Shown: positions 18,306 through 27,244 of the stretch, in pieces
Layout of the letters: every line of letters starts with the position of its first letter
How positions within the stretch are numbered: the first letter of the stretch is position 1
NCBI GenBank assembly: GCA_948444845.1
Contig: CAOJVB010000009.1
Location: forward strand, 1 to 51,759
DNA: 51,759 nt
Direction: 5' to 3'
Source: an uncultured Clostridiaceae bacterium
GTDB lineage: Bacteria; Bacillota; Clostridia; TANB77; CAG-508
The notes under the pieces: generated by a model
Told to the model about the DNA's origin: nothing
The model's database searches: none
Seen by the model: the letters and a program-made list of their open reading frames with translations, nothing else
Program-made: the position numbers and the translations under genes

Positions 18306-18650
18306 ATAAGCAAATCTGTAAGCCGGGTTCTGTCGTGAATAGTCATTTATCTACTCTGTATATCACTATACAGCTCAAAGCCACCATGTTTAGAAGATGA
18401 CGAGCAGTCTTAGCCTTCTTTTTACGGTGTTGCTCCAGATGGGGTTTACACTGACCCTCTATGTCACCATAGAAGCGGTGAGCTCTTACCTCGCCTTTTC
18501 ATCCTTACCTACTTTACGTAGGCGGTTATTTTCTGTTGCACTTTCCTTAAGGTTTCCCTCACAAGACGTTATCTTGCATCTTTGCTCTGTGGAGCCCGGA
18601 CTTTCCTCGTACGCTGCCTTTCGACATTGCTATACGCGACTATTCAATTT
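18304..18650 (-). ncRNA. rnpB: RNase P RNA
   Basis: Minus strand. Universal segments are present: near the 5' end GAGGAAAGTCCGGGCTC, and near the 3' end CAGAACCCGGCTTACAG. GAATAGTCG at the 5' end pairs with the TGACTATTC close to the 3' end as helix P1. Length about 345 bases fits. It is the catalytic RNA that trims tRNA 5' leaders. Ends are approximate. Confidence 0.93.
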
Positions 18651-18705
18651 ACTTACATTATTTATTTTAATATATTTTTGTGTAAAAGTCAAATGTAAAA
18701 TATAC

Positions 18706-18755
18706 AAAAAGAAGTCTCTAACTATCCAATTAGGAACATTAGAGACTTCTTTTTT
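18706..18755 (-). terminator. Terminator after the tubby-like gene
   Basis: aaaaagaagtctctaa and ttagagacttctttttt form a strong stem with T-runs on both sides, 30 bases after the stop of the 18784 gene. Confidence 0.8.
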
Positions 18756-18783
18756 TGTTTTTTAAAAATTATTTATTGCTACT

Positions 18784-19392
18784 TCAGTTTGAAGAGGCCT
18801 TTGCATCGGCAGCCTGGTCACTATAGTATGAACAGAAAATCATTAATACAGCTTTTTCGTTTAAATCACATTTATCAGAAATCCTTACATTAAAGTCCTT
18901 AAATAAGAGAAAAGAATTATAGTCTGCTATCAAGTTTCCTTCTGTGTCATACATTTTGCCTTTTGTGTTAAAGAAATTAAATGTTACTTTTGCAATCTTA
19001 TTCTGGTTTTCATCATAAATGTCATAAGCTTCGCCAAAAAGCTTAAATCGCCCAACCATTTCAATTAGTGATTCATCATTCACATAAATTGAATGAGAGT
19101 CCTGCGCAATAAAATGATATGTATCACCTGCGTAAGCAATTTTCCTTTCATTTGAGTCATACATTGTTAGTGGATCAGTAATGAACTTTAAGATGTTTCC
19201 TTTTATTTTTGCAAAATTCTCGCCCTCTTTTGAAATGTTGATTGTTGTTGATAGCCTAAAGTTCTTTACATCACACTTGTATTTTGTGCACGTTCCTATA
19301 TCCTTCTTACTAAAAAATGATAAAAGAACTCCAATCACAACCACAAATGCAACCACTACACAAATCAAATTCCGTCTAGTTACTTTCTTCAT
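18784..19392 (-). CDS. Tubby/LURP-one-like membrane-anchored protein
   Basis: 202 residues. A basic N terminus and one membrane helix (about 8-26) are followed by repeated short strands typical of tubby-like/LURP-one barrels: YDSNERKIAYAG, YVNDESLIEMVGRF, YDIYDENQNKIAKV, MYDTEGNLIADY. Function unknown. It has an in-frame CGG arginine at codon 7 and tail residues (ADAKASSN) that are atypical for the neighbourhood, so it groups with the acquired-looking genes. Confidence 0.6.
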   Translation of the reverse strand: MKKVTRRNLICVVVAFVVVIGVLLSFFSKKDIGTCTKYKCDVKNFRLSTTINISKEGENFAKIKGNILKFITDPLTMYDSNERKIAYAGDTYHFIAQDSHSIYVNDESLIEMVGRFKLFGEAYDIYDENQNKIAKVTFNFFNTKGKMYDTEGNLIADYNSFLLFKDFNVRISDKCDLNEKAVLMIFCSYYSDQAADAKASSN

Positions 19393-19550
19393 TTTAATAC
19401 CCCCATTTTATAGTATTATTTTACCAGTTACATATATAAATTGTATCATATTATACATAATATTGCAAGTACTGATATCCCTATTAAAGACATTATATTT
19501 TTCATTTTATGTAGAAAATAATATTAAAAATAAATTAAAGGAGTGTCCCC

Positions 19551-19572
19551 TGCGTTCCGAATTCGGAACGCA
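19551..19572. repeat. Perfect 22-base palindrome
   Basis: tgcgttccgaa/ttcggaacgca, next to GC-rich gtccct repeats. It stands out from the AT-rich surroundings; a dispersed repeat fragment is likely. Confidence 0.6.
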
Positions 19573-19613
19573 AAGGAACGTCCCTAGCGTGCGCGTCCCT
19601 AACGTGCGTCTCT

Positions 19614-20561
19614 CTATATATTCATTGCACTTTCCATTAGATTTTTATATTTCATATAAAATAATTTTTTATCTTTTAACTTTATTACATTGTTCATCTC
19701 ATTTATTAATACATATGTTTTGCTTACACTACTTTGGTTTCTTTTTTCATTTATAGAATTTATGATAAGTCCAAAGTATTCACTTGCTTTTGTTATTTGC
19801 GCCTGTATTTCGTCCCATTTGTCTTCCTCTAATAAAACATAGCTATTTATGATGTGCGCTTTTGTATATGATATGTTTATTTCATCATTATCTTCTAAAT
19901 ATTGTTCTTTGTATATAGGTATAAAAGAATATAATACTGCCAAACTATTTAGTACCTGTTTCTTATCTTCATTTTGTATATTTACTATTAGTACATCTAG
20001 TGTATTTGAAAATGATAGTATATCTTCATTTTTTACATTTACACTATGCAAATCTATCATTATACTTGGCCAGCTTGTATATATGACTTGAACTGTATTT
20101 TTTATATAGTTCCAATCAATTTGTGTGTTGTCGTTAGTTAAAATGTTTTGAGTTTTTACATTATATTTTGTATAGTCTTCGTTTTTAGAGCTTTCGCCTG
20201 AATTTCCTGATGAACCACCAGAAGAACCTCCTGATGAATCTTCTTCAGAACCTGATGATGAACTTTCTTCTCCTCCTGATGATTGTGAGCTTCCTGAGCT
20301 TTTCTCTTGACTACTTTGCCCACCATTTGAATTAGCTTGCCCTTTTATACTATTTTGCTCTAATAATACAGAATTTGAAAATGGTATATTATTAAGAGAA
20401 TTAATCATTCCTAAAAGCTTAGTATCTAAAAAACTAAGTTCTTCATTTATTTTGTTTTTTGTATTATCATTACCACTACCTGCAAATATTACAATACTAG
20501 TAATAATAACTGCTAAAAAAATTATAGAACTTATAAAGAAAATAAAATATTTCTTATTCAT
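19614..20561 (-). CDS. Secreted or anchored protein with Ser/Gly linker
   Basis: 315 residues. One N-terminal hydrophobic helix (5-28), a helical part, then a low-complexity Ser/Gly/Glu linker (about 74-126) and a helical C-terminal domain (about 130-315). No lipobox cysteine. The linker suggests a domain held away from the membrane. Family not recognised. No CGG codons. Confidence 0.65.
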   Translation of the reverse strand: MNKKYFIFFISSIIFLAVIITSIVIFAGSGNDNTKNKINEELSFLDTKLLGMINSLNNIPFSNSVLLEQNSIKGQANSNGGQSSQEKSSGSSQSSGGEESSSSGSEEDSSGGSSGGSSGNSGESSKNEDYTKYNVKTQNILTNDNTQIDWNYIKNTVQVIYTSWPSIMIDLHSVNVKNEDILSFSNTLDVLIVNIQNEDKKQVLNSLAVLYSFIPIYKEQYLEDNDEINISYTKAHIINSYVLLEEDKWDEIQAQITKASEYFGLIINSINEKRNQSSVSKTYVLINEMNNVIKLKDKKLFYMKYKNLMESAMNI

Positions 20562-20688
20562 AACATTTTCACCTCGTTTTTATAATATTATGAATAAAAA
20601 TTTTCAATTTTATTCCTTGTATACTTATAAAAAAATATTAAATACTAAAATTAAATGGATTTAGAATATAAAAGGAGATTTTTATTAT

Positions 20689-20985
20689 ATGAAAACTTTT
20701 GTAAAACTATATAGTGATGTAAATGGCGAAATTAGTAACTTTTTAAATAAATTTTATTTAGCTACTGAAGAAATTTTAAAACAAGTAAATAGTGACACTT
20801 TAGAGCTAGAAATAGACTATAAAAACCCTGTAGAAATGAGCGATTTAATTGGTACTTTTATTGAAAATAAAGAAAATTTTAAAATAAATATGTGGATATG
20901 TATTGATGAAGATGTTTTGATTAATGTAACTGGTAATAATGCTGATGAGATTATAAGATATTTATATGAGAGATTCCCATATTAA
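20689..20985 (+). CDS. Small hypothetical protein (98 aa)
   Basis: 98-residue acidic soluble protein beginning MKTFVKLYSD, preceded by AAAGGAG. Alternating strands and helices suggest a compact alpha/beta fold. I cannot name it. It has its own palindromic terminator and stands divergent to the Ser/Gly-linker gene. Confidence 0.65.
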   Translation: MKTFVKLYSDVNGEISNFLNKFYLATEEILKQVNSDTLELEIDYKNPVEMSDLIGTFIENKENFKINMWICIDEDVLINVTGNNADEIIRYLYERFPY

Positions 20986-21013
20986 AACACGTTAGAAAAT
21001 TCTAACGTGTTTT
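20984..21013. terminator. Bidirectional terminator
   Basis: aaaacacgttaga and tctaacgtgtttt form a perfect stem between the convergent 98-aa gene and dtd. Confidence 0.85.
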
Positions 21014-21037
21014 GGGTTTAAAAATATAGTATGTTTC

Positions 21038-21475
21038 CTATTTTTCTAATATAATTGTCACAGGTCCATCATTTAAAAGTTCTACTTTCATATCTGCACC
21101 GAAAATGCCATGTTCTACTCTTATAGTCTCTTCTTTACATTTTTTTATAAAATATTCATATAATTCATTTGCCTTTTCTGGTTTTGCTGCGTTTGTAAAG
21201 CTTGGTCTATTTCCTCCTGTGCAGTCTGCATATAAGGTAAATTGAGATACTATTAAAAGTTCTCCTTCTATATCTTTTAGACTTAAATTCATTTTTCCAT
21301 GTTCGTCTCCAAAAACTCGTAATTTAATTAGTTTTTGTACTAGATACTCAGCTTTTTTTTCAGTGTCTTCTGGGCCAACTCCTAAAAGTACTAGAAAGCC
21401 TTTTGATATTTTTCCTACTATATTATTTTCTACTGTAACACTTGCATGTTCTACTCTTTGAATTACTAGTTTCAT
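21038..21475 (-). CDS. dtd: D-aminoacyl-tRNA deacylase
   Basis: 145 residues. It begins [13 protein letters not shown], with the conserved SQFTLYA and the cross-subunit GPVT motif ([10 protein letters not shown]). It hydrolyses D-aminoacyl-tRNA, preventing D-amino acids entering proteins. The ATG at 21475 is chosen because gaaagga precedes it and it gives the family-length protein; an upstream ATG at 21511 would add 12 odd residues. Confidence 0.93.
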   Translation of the reverse strand: MKLVIQRVEHASVTVENNIVGKISKGFLVLLGVGPEDTEKKAEYLVQKLIKLRVFGDEHGKMNLSLKDIEGELLIVSQFTLYADCTGGNRPSFTNAAKPEKANELYEYFIKKCKEETIRVEHGIFGADMKVELLNDGPVTIILEK

Positions 21476-21726
21476 TTTTTGTTTCCTTTCTTTTTGGAAG
21501 TTAGAAGTCAATCTCTTCAGAATTTAGGCACATTTCGATATTCCTTACCGATTGAGCCCCTTTTAAAATATTCATTTTTACTACTTTAGAAAAATCGTAT
21601 TTTAATATATATAAATGCAGAAAGTGGGTTATTTTAAATCTCTAATATAATATTTGAGCCATTTCTTCGAAGAGCAGACGACTAATAGTCGCTTCTACAA
21701 TTCTTTTTACATTTCGTTTTATAATT

Positions 21727-22710
21727 TTATTCTGATTTTTTATCTCTTGTCATTAGCATTTTTACTCCTGTTTTTGGCTCTAAACCTTCATATAGTACTT
21801 GATATACTCCTTGTACTATTGGCATATCTAGGTTATATTTTTTTGAAAGTTCATAAGCTACTTCTATATTATCTACTCCTTCTATTACCATTCCTATTTC
21901 TCTTCTAATTTCTTCTATATTTTTACCTTGCCCTAATAGTTTTCCTGCTCTTCTATTTCTGCTATGTTCACTTAAGCATGTTACTATTAGGTCTCCTAGC
22001 CCAGTTAAACCATAAAAGGTTTGCTTATTTCCTCCTAATACTTCTCCTAATAATGATATTTCATTTAGACCTCTTGTTATTAATGCTGCAAAAGTGTTAT
22101 CTCCTAAATTTATTCCTGCTGATATTCCTGCACAAAAAGCTATTATATTTTTTAATGCTCCACCTAGTTCTACACCTTTTACATCTGTACTTGTATATAC
22201 TCTTAAGTTTTCGTTCATAAATATATCTCTTATATAATTTGCTGTTTCTTCACTATGTGCTGCAACTACTAATGCTGTTGGAATTCCAACTGAAACTTCT
22301 TCTGCATGGCTTGGTCCTGATAGGACAGCTATTTTTGCATTTGGTATTTCTTCAGTTATTACATTATCTAATGTTGATAATGTTTCTTTTTCAAAACCTT
22401 TTGTGCATATTACTATTGTTTGATTTGTTACATATTCTTTATATTCTTTTACTGTATTTCTTGTAAATTTTGATGGTGTTACATGTAATATTATTTCACT
22501 TCCAGTTATCGCTTCTTCATATGATGTTGTGCAATATATACCTTCTGGTAATGTTATATTTGGTAAGAATTTGCACTTTTTTTCATTATTTATTAAGTCT
22601 CTTTCTTCTTCCATATATGACCATATTTTTACATTGTTTCCTAATTTTGCTAGGTGTACTCCTAATGCTACGCCCCAGCTTCCGCTACCTATTATACATA
22701 TATTTTTCAT
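21727..22710 (-). CDS. gpsA: NAD(P)-dependent glycerol-3-phosphate dehydrogenase
   Basis: 327 residues. Rossmann motif GSGSWGVALGVHLA at the N terminus, VICTKGFE, VLSGPSHAEEV, the catalytic lysine in GALKNIIAF, and GLGDLIVTC. It makes sn-glycerol-3-phosphate for phospholipids. Last of the der-plsY-gpsA cluster, an order common in Clostridia. The CGG in agc-gga is out of frame and causes no problem. Confidence 0.95.
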   Translation of the reverse strand: MKNICIIGSGSWGVALGVHLAKLGNNVKIWSYMEEERDLINNEKKCKFLPNITLPEGIYCTTSYEEAITGSEIILHVTPSKFTRNTVKEYKEYVTNQTIVICTKGFEKETLSTLDNVITEEIPNAKIAVLSGPSHAEEVSVGIPTALVVAAHSEETANYIRDIFMNENLRVYTSTDVKGVELGGALKNIIAFCAGISAGINLGDNTFAALITRGLNEISLLGEVLGGNKQTFYGLTGLGDLIVTCLSEHSRNRRAGKLLGQGKNIEEIRREIGMVIEGVDNIEVAYELSKKYNLDMPIVQGVYQVLYEGLEPKTGVKMLMTRDKKSE

Positions 22711-22739
22711 ATTTTTACTTCCTTTTCTATTTAAAAATA

Positions 22740-22785
22740 GATGTAGGGTCTGCTATTAACTGTCCGCTCTTCGAAGAGATTACTC
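22740..22785. repeat. Degenerate arm of the dispersed repeat
   Basis: gatgtagggtctgc ... cgctcttcgaagaga resembles one arm of the 23588-23702 inverted repeat. The rest of the 220-base gap has no gene. Confidence 0.45.
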
Positions 22786-22931
22786 TGAATTTATATTCAT
22801 TTAAGTAATTTTGTTGGAGCAATGACAGTGGCGGCGCTGCCTCTACATCATAAATTATGTTATTGCTCAAGGAAAGTTTTTGACGCGTCCCAAATCTTTC
22901 CAAATCTTTCCTCTTTTCATCTTTCCTTTTT

Positions 22932-23564
22932 CTATTTTATTTTTTTAAAATCTAATTTATTTTCTGTTCCATTTAATAGTCTTTGTACATTTGCTCTGTG
23001 GTTGTATATTACCAATACTGCTAATATTATTGAATATATTATATAGTTTCCTTCTACTATGTATGCATTACTTGGCATGAACATTATTAGTACAGGGAAT
23101 AGTATTGCAGCTGCTATTGAGCCAAGAGATACTATTCTTGTAAGTGCCATTAGTACTAGTGCAAATACTAGGCATATTAAGCCTATGTTCCAGTTTGTCA
23201 TAAGTAGTACTCCTAAAGATGTTGCTATTCCTTTTCCACCTTTGAAACCAAAGAATATTGGGAATGTGTGTCCTATTATTACTGCTATTCCTGCTATTTG
23301 AACTAATAAAGTCTTGTCTATATCTTTTATTATTTTACCTGCTATGTAAGCTACTAGTATTGCTACTACTCCTTTTAATACATCTAATATTAAAGTAAAT
23401 ATTGCTGCTTTTTTTCCTACACTTCTTAGTACATTTGTTGTGCCTGCATTTCCGCTTCCTTTTTTCCTTACATCAAACCCTGCCATTTTTTTACTAATTA
23501 TTACTGAAAAACTTATGCTTCCTAGTAAGTATGCTATTATTGCTATTATTATGTATGTTAACAT
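22932..23564 (-). CDS. plsY: Acyl-phosphate:glycerol-3-phosphate acyltransferase
   Basis: 210 residues, about five to six membrane helices. Conserved motifs: LLGSISFSVI, KKGSGNAGTTNVLRS, GHTFPIFFGFKGGKG. It acylates glycerol-3-phosphate supplied by GpsA, the neighbouring gene, in the membrane. Natural agc-gga junction only. Confidence 0.94.
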   Translation of the reverse strand: MLTYIIIAIIAYLLGSISFSVIISKKMAGFDVRKKGSGNAGTTNVLRSVGKKAAIFTLILDVLKGVVAILVAYIAGKIIKDIDKTLLVQIAGIAVIIGHTFPIFFGFKGGKGIATSLGVLLMTNWNIGLICLVFALVLMALTRIVSLGSIAAAILFPVLIMFMPSNAYIVEGNYIIYSIILAVLVIYNHRANVQRLLNGTENKLDFKKIK

Positions 23565-23587
23565 CTTTCGTTCCTCCTTTTTTATTA

Positions 23588-23702
23588 TGTAGGGGCAGGT
23601 CTTGTATCTGCCCTTCTTCGAAGAAATCTCTTAATACTCTTATTTTATTTATTATTGTAATTTCTTCGAAGAGCGGGTAGACGCAAGGCCTACCCCTACA
23701 AT
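23588..23702. repeat. MITE-like inverted repeat with 42-base arms
   Basis: Left arm tgtaggggcaggtcttgtat... ending cttcgaagaaat; the right arm is its inverse complement with few changes; an AT-rich centre of about 30 bases separates them. Related single arms occur at 10437, 22740, 38984 and 47127. No open reading frame, so non-autonomous. Confidence 0.8.
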
Positions 23703-23752
23703 TTAATTATTCACCATTCATTATTCATTCTTCACTATTCACTGCGTAGCAC

Positions 23753-25078
23753 TTATGCGTCCTTGTCTTTTCTTTCCCTTACAATCATCCTAACTGGTGT
23801 TCCTGTTAATGTAAATTCTTTTCTAATTTGATTTATTAAATACCTTTCATATGAAAAGTGGAATAACTTTTTATCATTTACAAACACTACAAATGTTGGT
23901 GGTTTTGTTGAAGCTTGAGTCATATAGTATATTTTTAGCCTTTTACCTTTGTCTGTTGGTGGTTGTACTATTGCTATTGCTTCATTTAGTACTTGATTTA
24001 ATACTGATGTTGATACTCTCATTGCATTTTGGCTTGCTACCATGTTTATCATTTCAAATAGTTTGTGTACTCTTTGACCTGTTTTTGCTGATATGAATAT
24101 TATTGGTGCATATGATAGATATGATAATTTGCTATATACTTCTTTTTTGTATTTTTCTGTTGTGTTTGTATCTTTTTCATATTCATCCCATTTATTTACT
24201 GCTATTATTACTGCTTTTCCTGCTTCATGGGCTTCCCCTGCTATTTTTGTATCTTGCTCTGTTACTCCTTCATTTGCATCTATCATTAAAATACATACAT
24301 CTGCTCTTTCTACTGCAAGCAGGCTTCTCATTACACTGTATTTTTCTATTTGTTCATCTACTTTGCTTTTTCTTCTAATTCCAGCTGTATCTATAAATAC
24401 ATATTTTCCAAATTCATTTTCAAAGTTTGAGTCTATTGCATCTCTTGTTGTTCCTGCTATATTGCTTACTATTACTCTGTTTTCTCCAAGTATTTTGTTT
24501 ACTAATGATGATTTTCCTACATTTGGTTTTCCTATTATTGCTACTTTTATAGTTTCATCATCTTCATCTTCTTGTTTTTCAGGAAAGCTTTCATATATTG
24601 CATCTAGTACATCTCCTATGCCTATAGCATTTACTGAAGATACTGGGTGTGGGTCTCCTAAGCCTAAGTTGTAGAATTCATATATATCATCTGAAGTTTT
24701 TCCATAATTGTCTGCTTTATTACATACTAAAACAACTTTCTTTTTAGATTTTTTAAGCATTAATGCTATTTCTTTATCTGCTGCAGTCACTCCTTGTTTT
24801 ATATCTGTTAAAAATATAATAACATCTGCTACACTTATTGCTATATTTGCTTGTTCTCTCATTTGAGATATTATAATATCTTCTGATTCTGGCTCTATAC
24901 CACCTGTATCTATTAGAGAAAAGGTTCTTCCTCTCCAAGTGGCTTCTGCATACACTCTATCTCTTGTAACTCCTGGCTCATCTTGTACTATTGATATTCT
25001 TTTTCCTACTATATAATTAAAAAATGTAGATTTTCCTACATTTGGTCTTCCTACTATTGCTACTGTTGGTTTTGACAT
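23753..25078 (-). CDS. der: Ribosome-assembly GTPase Der
   Basis: 441 residues with two G domains in tandem: first P-loop GRPNVGKST (about 9-17) with DTGGIE and NKAD, second P-loop GKPNVGKSS (about 183-191) with [10 protein letters not shown] and NKWD, then a KH-like C-terminal domain ending in a basic tail. Essential for 50S subunit maturation. First gene of the der-plsY-gpsA set. No CGG in any frame on the sense strand. Confidence 0.96.
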   Translation of the reverse strand: MSKPTVAIVGRPNVGKSTFFNYIVGKRISIVQDEPGVTRDRVYAEATWRGRTFSLIDTGGIEPESEDIIISQMREQANIAISVADVIIFLTDIKQGVTAADKEIALMLKKSKKKVVLVCNKADNYGKTSDDIYEFYNLGLGDPHPVSSVNAIGIGDVLDAIYESFPEKQEDEDDETIKVAIIGKPNVGKSSLVNKILGENRVIVSNIAGTTRDAIDSNFENEFGKYVFIDTAGIRRKSKVDEQIEKYSVMRSLLAVERADVCILMIDANEGVTEQDTKIAGEAHEAGKAVIIAVNKWDEYEKDTNTTEKYKKEVYSKLSYLSYAPIIFISAKTGQRVHKLFEMINMVASQNAMRVSTSVLNQVLNEAIAIVQPPTDKGKRLKIYYMTQASTKPPTFVVFVNDKKLFHFSYERYLINQIRKEFTLTGTPVRMIVRERKDKDA

Positions 25079-25189
25079 ATTTTTCTTCCTTTCATTTATT
25101 GCTATAAGTATTTTATATCATTTTGGGTATTTAGTCAATTGATTTATGCTAATCGTTAAAAAATTTGTAACCACATATAAAAATTTTAG

Positions 25190-25238
25190 GATGAGATAGA
25201 TTAAAAATTTTTAACTCTACCTCATCCTTTTCTTAGTC
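25190..25238 (-). terminator. Terminator after the 25257 gene
   Basis: aggatgag...ttaaaaattttt and its complement form a long stem followed by T-rich sequence on the minus strand. Confidence 0.7.
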
Positions 25239-25256
25239 AAATTTTAGAAAAACCTT

Positions 25257-25583
25257 TTAATACAACCTTTCAAGTTTTCCACTCATCTCAAACTTTTTGA
25301 GCATCTCCTTATATTCTGCATATTCTGTGATGTCCTCTGTTTCCAGTATCATCACCTTCTTTCCGTTTTGAATATGCACTATTGAGCAGCCATCCCAGCC
25401 ATCTCTGCCTATAATTACTTCTGTTGAATACGGAAAGATTATATAATCTCCCCATTCATCTCCATAATTATATGCATCCTCTACCTCAATGGTATCTAAC
25501 CGCCCTTTTCTTACAAGAACAGTTGTACTTCTTGGGCCAATAAATCTGTTTGAAAAGTCAATCCTCTCGCATCTTTTTTTCAT
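25257..25583 (-). CDS. Small hypothetical protein (108 aa)
   Basis: Starts at MKKRCERIDF because AAAGGA lies nine bases upstream; an earlier in-frame start lacks a site. Beta-rich, with GRDGWDGCSIVHIQNGKKV, not recognised. It contains an in-frame CGG arginine (KGRLDT) and GC-richer codons, marking the beginning of the compositionally distinct stretch that runs through nadE. Confidence 0.55.
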   Translation of the reverse strand: MKKRCERIDFSNRFIGPRSTTVLVRKGRLDTIEVEDAYNYGDEWGDYIIFPYSTEVIIGRDGWDGCSIVHIQNGKKVMILETEDITEYAEYKEMLKKFEMSGKLERLY

Positions 25584-25767
25584 AATTATTCCTTTCTGCT
25601 TTAGCACGAAAAATAAAACTATGGCTAAAGACTTTCTAAACCTATTGTTATTTCTAGTATAGCATATTATGTTGACGATGTCAAATTGTTTTTTTCATAG
25701 AACAAGTCACAAATTAAAATATTATTTTTTAGGTGAACTAATCAAAAGTTATTGACAATTGTTTTTT

Positions 25768-25812
25768 ATAGAAAACTGTCAAACGGACTTATTCCATTTG
25801 ACAGTTTTCTTC
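25768..25812 (-). terminator. Terminator overlapping the 3' end of the 25789 gene
   Basis: gaaaactgtcaaa and tttgacagttttc form a stem that begins inside the last codons of the gene and is followed by T-rich sequence on the minus strand. Confidence 0.75.
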
Positions 25813-26001
25813 GTTTAATTTTATTAAATTTTCTCTTTTTTCTCCTTTAGAAATATATATATTTCTAAGTCCTTCAATATTCTTTTTAAGAATGCTTGAT
25901 ACTTGAGTAAGGAATTGTTTTTTTGAAACTATTTTTTCTTTTCCTTCAAATACATACTTTACACCCAACTCATCTAGTTGGTCAAAACATGTGAGAACCA
26001 T
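25789..26001 (-). CDS. Small hypothetical protein (70 aa)
   Basis: 70 residues beginning MVLTCFDQLDELGVKY, basic in the middle, not recognised. No strong ribosome site (tggaaag... is weak), so the start is uncertain and it could be a remnant of a longer gene. It sits downstream of the pncA-like gene, separated by a terminator. Confidence 0.4.
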   Translation of the reverse strand: MVLTCFDQLDELGVKYVFEGKEKIVSKKQFLTQVSSILKKNIEGLRNIYISKGEKRENLIKLNEENCQME

Positions 26002-26033
26002 ACCTATTTGTGCTGGAAATTTTATTATAGTTA

Positions 26034-26069
26034 AAACAGATGATATCTATATAAGATACCATCTGTTCA
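26034..26069 (-). terminator. Terminator after the pncA-like gene
   Basis: acagatggtatctta and its complement pair around a short loop, followed by TTTT on the minus strand. Confidence 0.75.
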
Positions 26070-26087
26070 CACTTTTATACTATTTAA

Positions 26088-26996
26088 TTATAAATTAATA
26101 TTTTGTGAGTTTTCAATTCGAATTCCACAATTTCTAAATTCGTTAAAGAACTCTTTTTGTAAGTTTTCACATCCTTTTACTGGTGATGTGCAGTCTTCTA
26201 AAATTGTAATTTTAGAAATAATATCTTGCCTGTCTGCAAATTCTTCAATTATTTGTTTTACTGTAATTGGTAAGCAATGACTTGAAGCCTCTCCTCCTAT
26301 ATATATTTCATCATATTCTTCTACTACCTTTATCACTTTCTTAGTTTTTCGGTTAGTTGGATCGTATTCAGCTTTTATAGCTCCAAACATCTCTGAATAT
26401 GGGTCTGTACCTTTTCTAACTATAGCTGGCATTGTGTTTCTAGTTATAGCCCAAAAATATAGCATTTTTAAAAGTTGCCCTTCAAATTTCCATCCAAATT
26501 CTCCTTCTATACAATGTTCTGGCCAAATTTGAATTGACTTCATATTTTTGAGGTAATCTTCTGATCTATTTATATCTCCGCATGTAGGTAACCATATTCC
26601 ACTTTTATAGTCTTCATATGTTATTATTGTATATGGATCAACTGTGTTTCCATTCCTATCTTTCCACCAATCAGGATGAAAAATTTGCATAGGACAATGT
26701 GTATCTTGTGTGCACATTATTTTTGTAATTGAATTATTATTCCGATAAATAAAATTTGTTATTCTCTTAATATCGGATTTAGATCCTTCTACTGGTAAGG
26801 AACCAATTCCCTCCATAAAATCATTTTGTGGATCTATTAAAATTAATAGCCTTTTTTTCTTATCTTCTCTTGCTAAACTAACTTTTTCCTGCTTTGCTAA
26901 TGCATATACCTTTTGTAAATTCTTTCTTCTTTCTTCCTTAGTTTCTCTTGTAGCTATTCTCTTTTCGTTTACTATTTTGTCATACTGTGTTACCAT
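26088..26996 (-). CDS. pncA: Nicotinamidase-like cysteine hydrolase
   Basis: 302 residues; a basic helical extension of about 48 residues precedes the isochorismatase-like fold. Signatures: LLILIDPQNDFME (catalytic Asp), TQDTHCPMQIFHPDWW (metal His/Asp), RKGTDPYSEMFGA (catalytic Lys) and IGGEASSHCLPITVKQI (nucleophilic Cys). This is the PncA layout, converting nicotinamide to nicotinate, although specificity is inferred. It lies beside Nampt, Prs and NadE, supporting a role in NAD metabolism. It has an in-frame CGG arginine (IYRNNN). Insertions such as YEDYKSGIWLPTCGD are longer than in compact nicotinamidases. Confidence 0.78.
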   Translation of the reverse strand: MVTQYDKIVNEKRIATRETKEERRKNLQKVYALAKQEKVSLAREDKKKRLLILIDPQNDFMEGIGSLPVEGSKSDIKRITNFIYRNNNSITKIMCTQDTHCPMQIFHPDWWKDRNGNTVDPYTIITYEDYKSGIWLPTCGDINRSEDYLKNMKSIQIWPEHCIEGEFGWKFEGQLLKMLYFWAITRNTMPAIVRKGTDPYSEMFGAIKAEYDPTNRKTKKVIKVVEEYDEIYIGGEASSHCLPITVKQIIEEFADRQDIISKITILEDCTSPVKGCENLQKEFFNEFRNCGIRIENSQNINL

Positions 26997-27171
26997 ATAA
27001 AGCCTCTTTCTTTCTCTCCAACCTTATTTCGTTGGGCTAGTACAAATCCATATATTACTTATGGATTTGTTTATTACCTATATCATATATAGATAATAAC
27101 ATTTAACATTTTAACATTTGATATTTTAACATATTTTTTTACATAATACAAGTACTTTATGTAATTTTACC

Positions 27172-27224
27172 TTAAAAAAGCAAAGAACGATATAGTTTAA
27201 AACCATATCGTTCCTTGTTTACTA
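27172..27224 (-). terminator. Terminator after the nampt gene
   Basis: aacgatatggtttt and its complement, followed by gctttttt on the minus strand. Confidence 0.8.
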
Positions 27225-27244
27225 CTTATAAGTAATAATTAATT

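Noticed and set aside
18397-18765. Open reading frame of 122 codons on the plus strand
   Set aside because: It is antisense to RNase P RNA, whose conserved segments are clear on the minus strand.
21000-23500. CGG trinucleotides in gpsA, plsY and dtd as further shift sites
   Set aside because: They span codon boundaries (agc gga, ttc ggt), so CGG is not the zero-frame codon, and the frames are intact.
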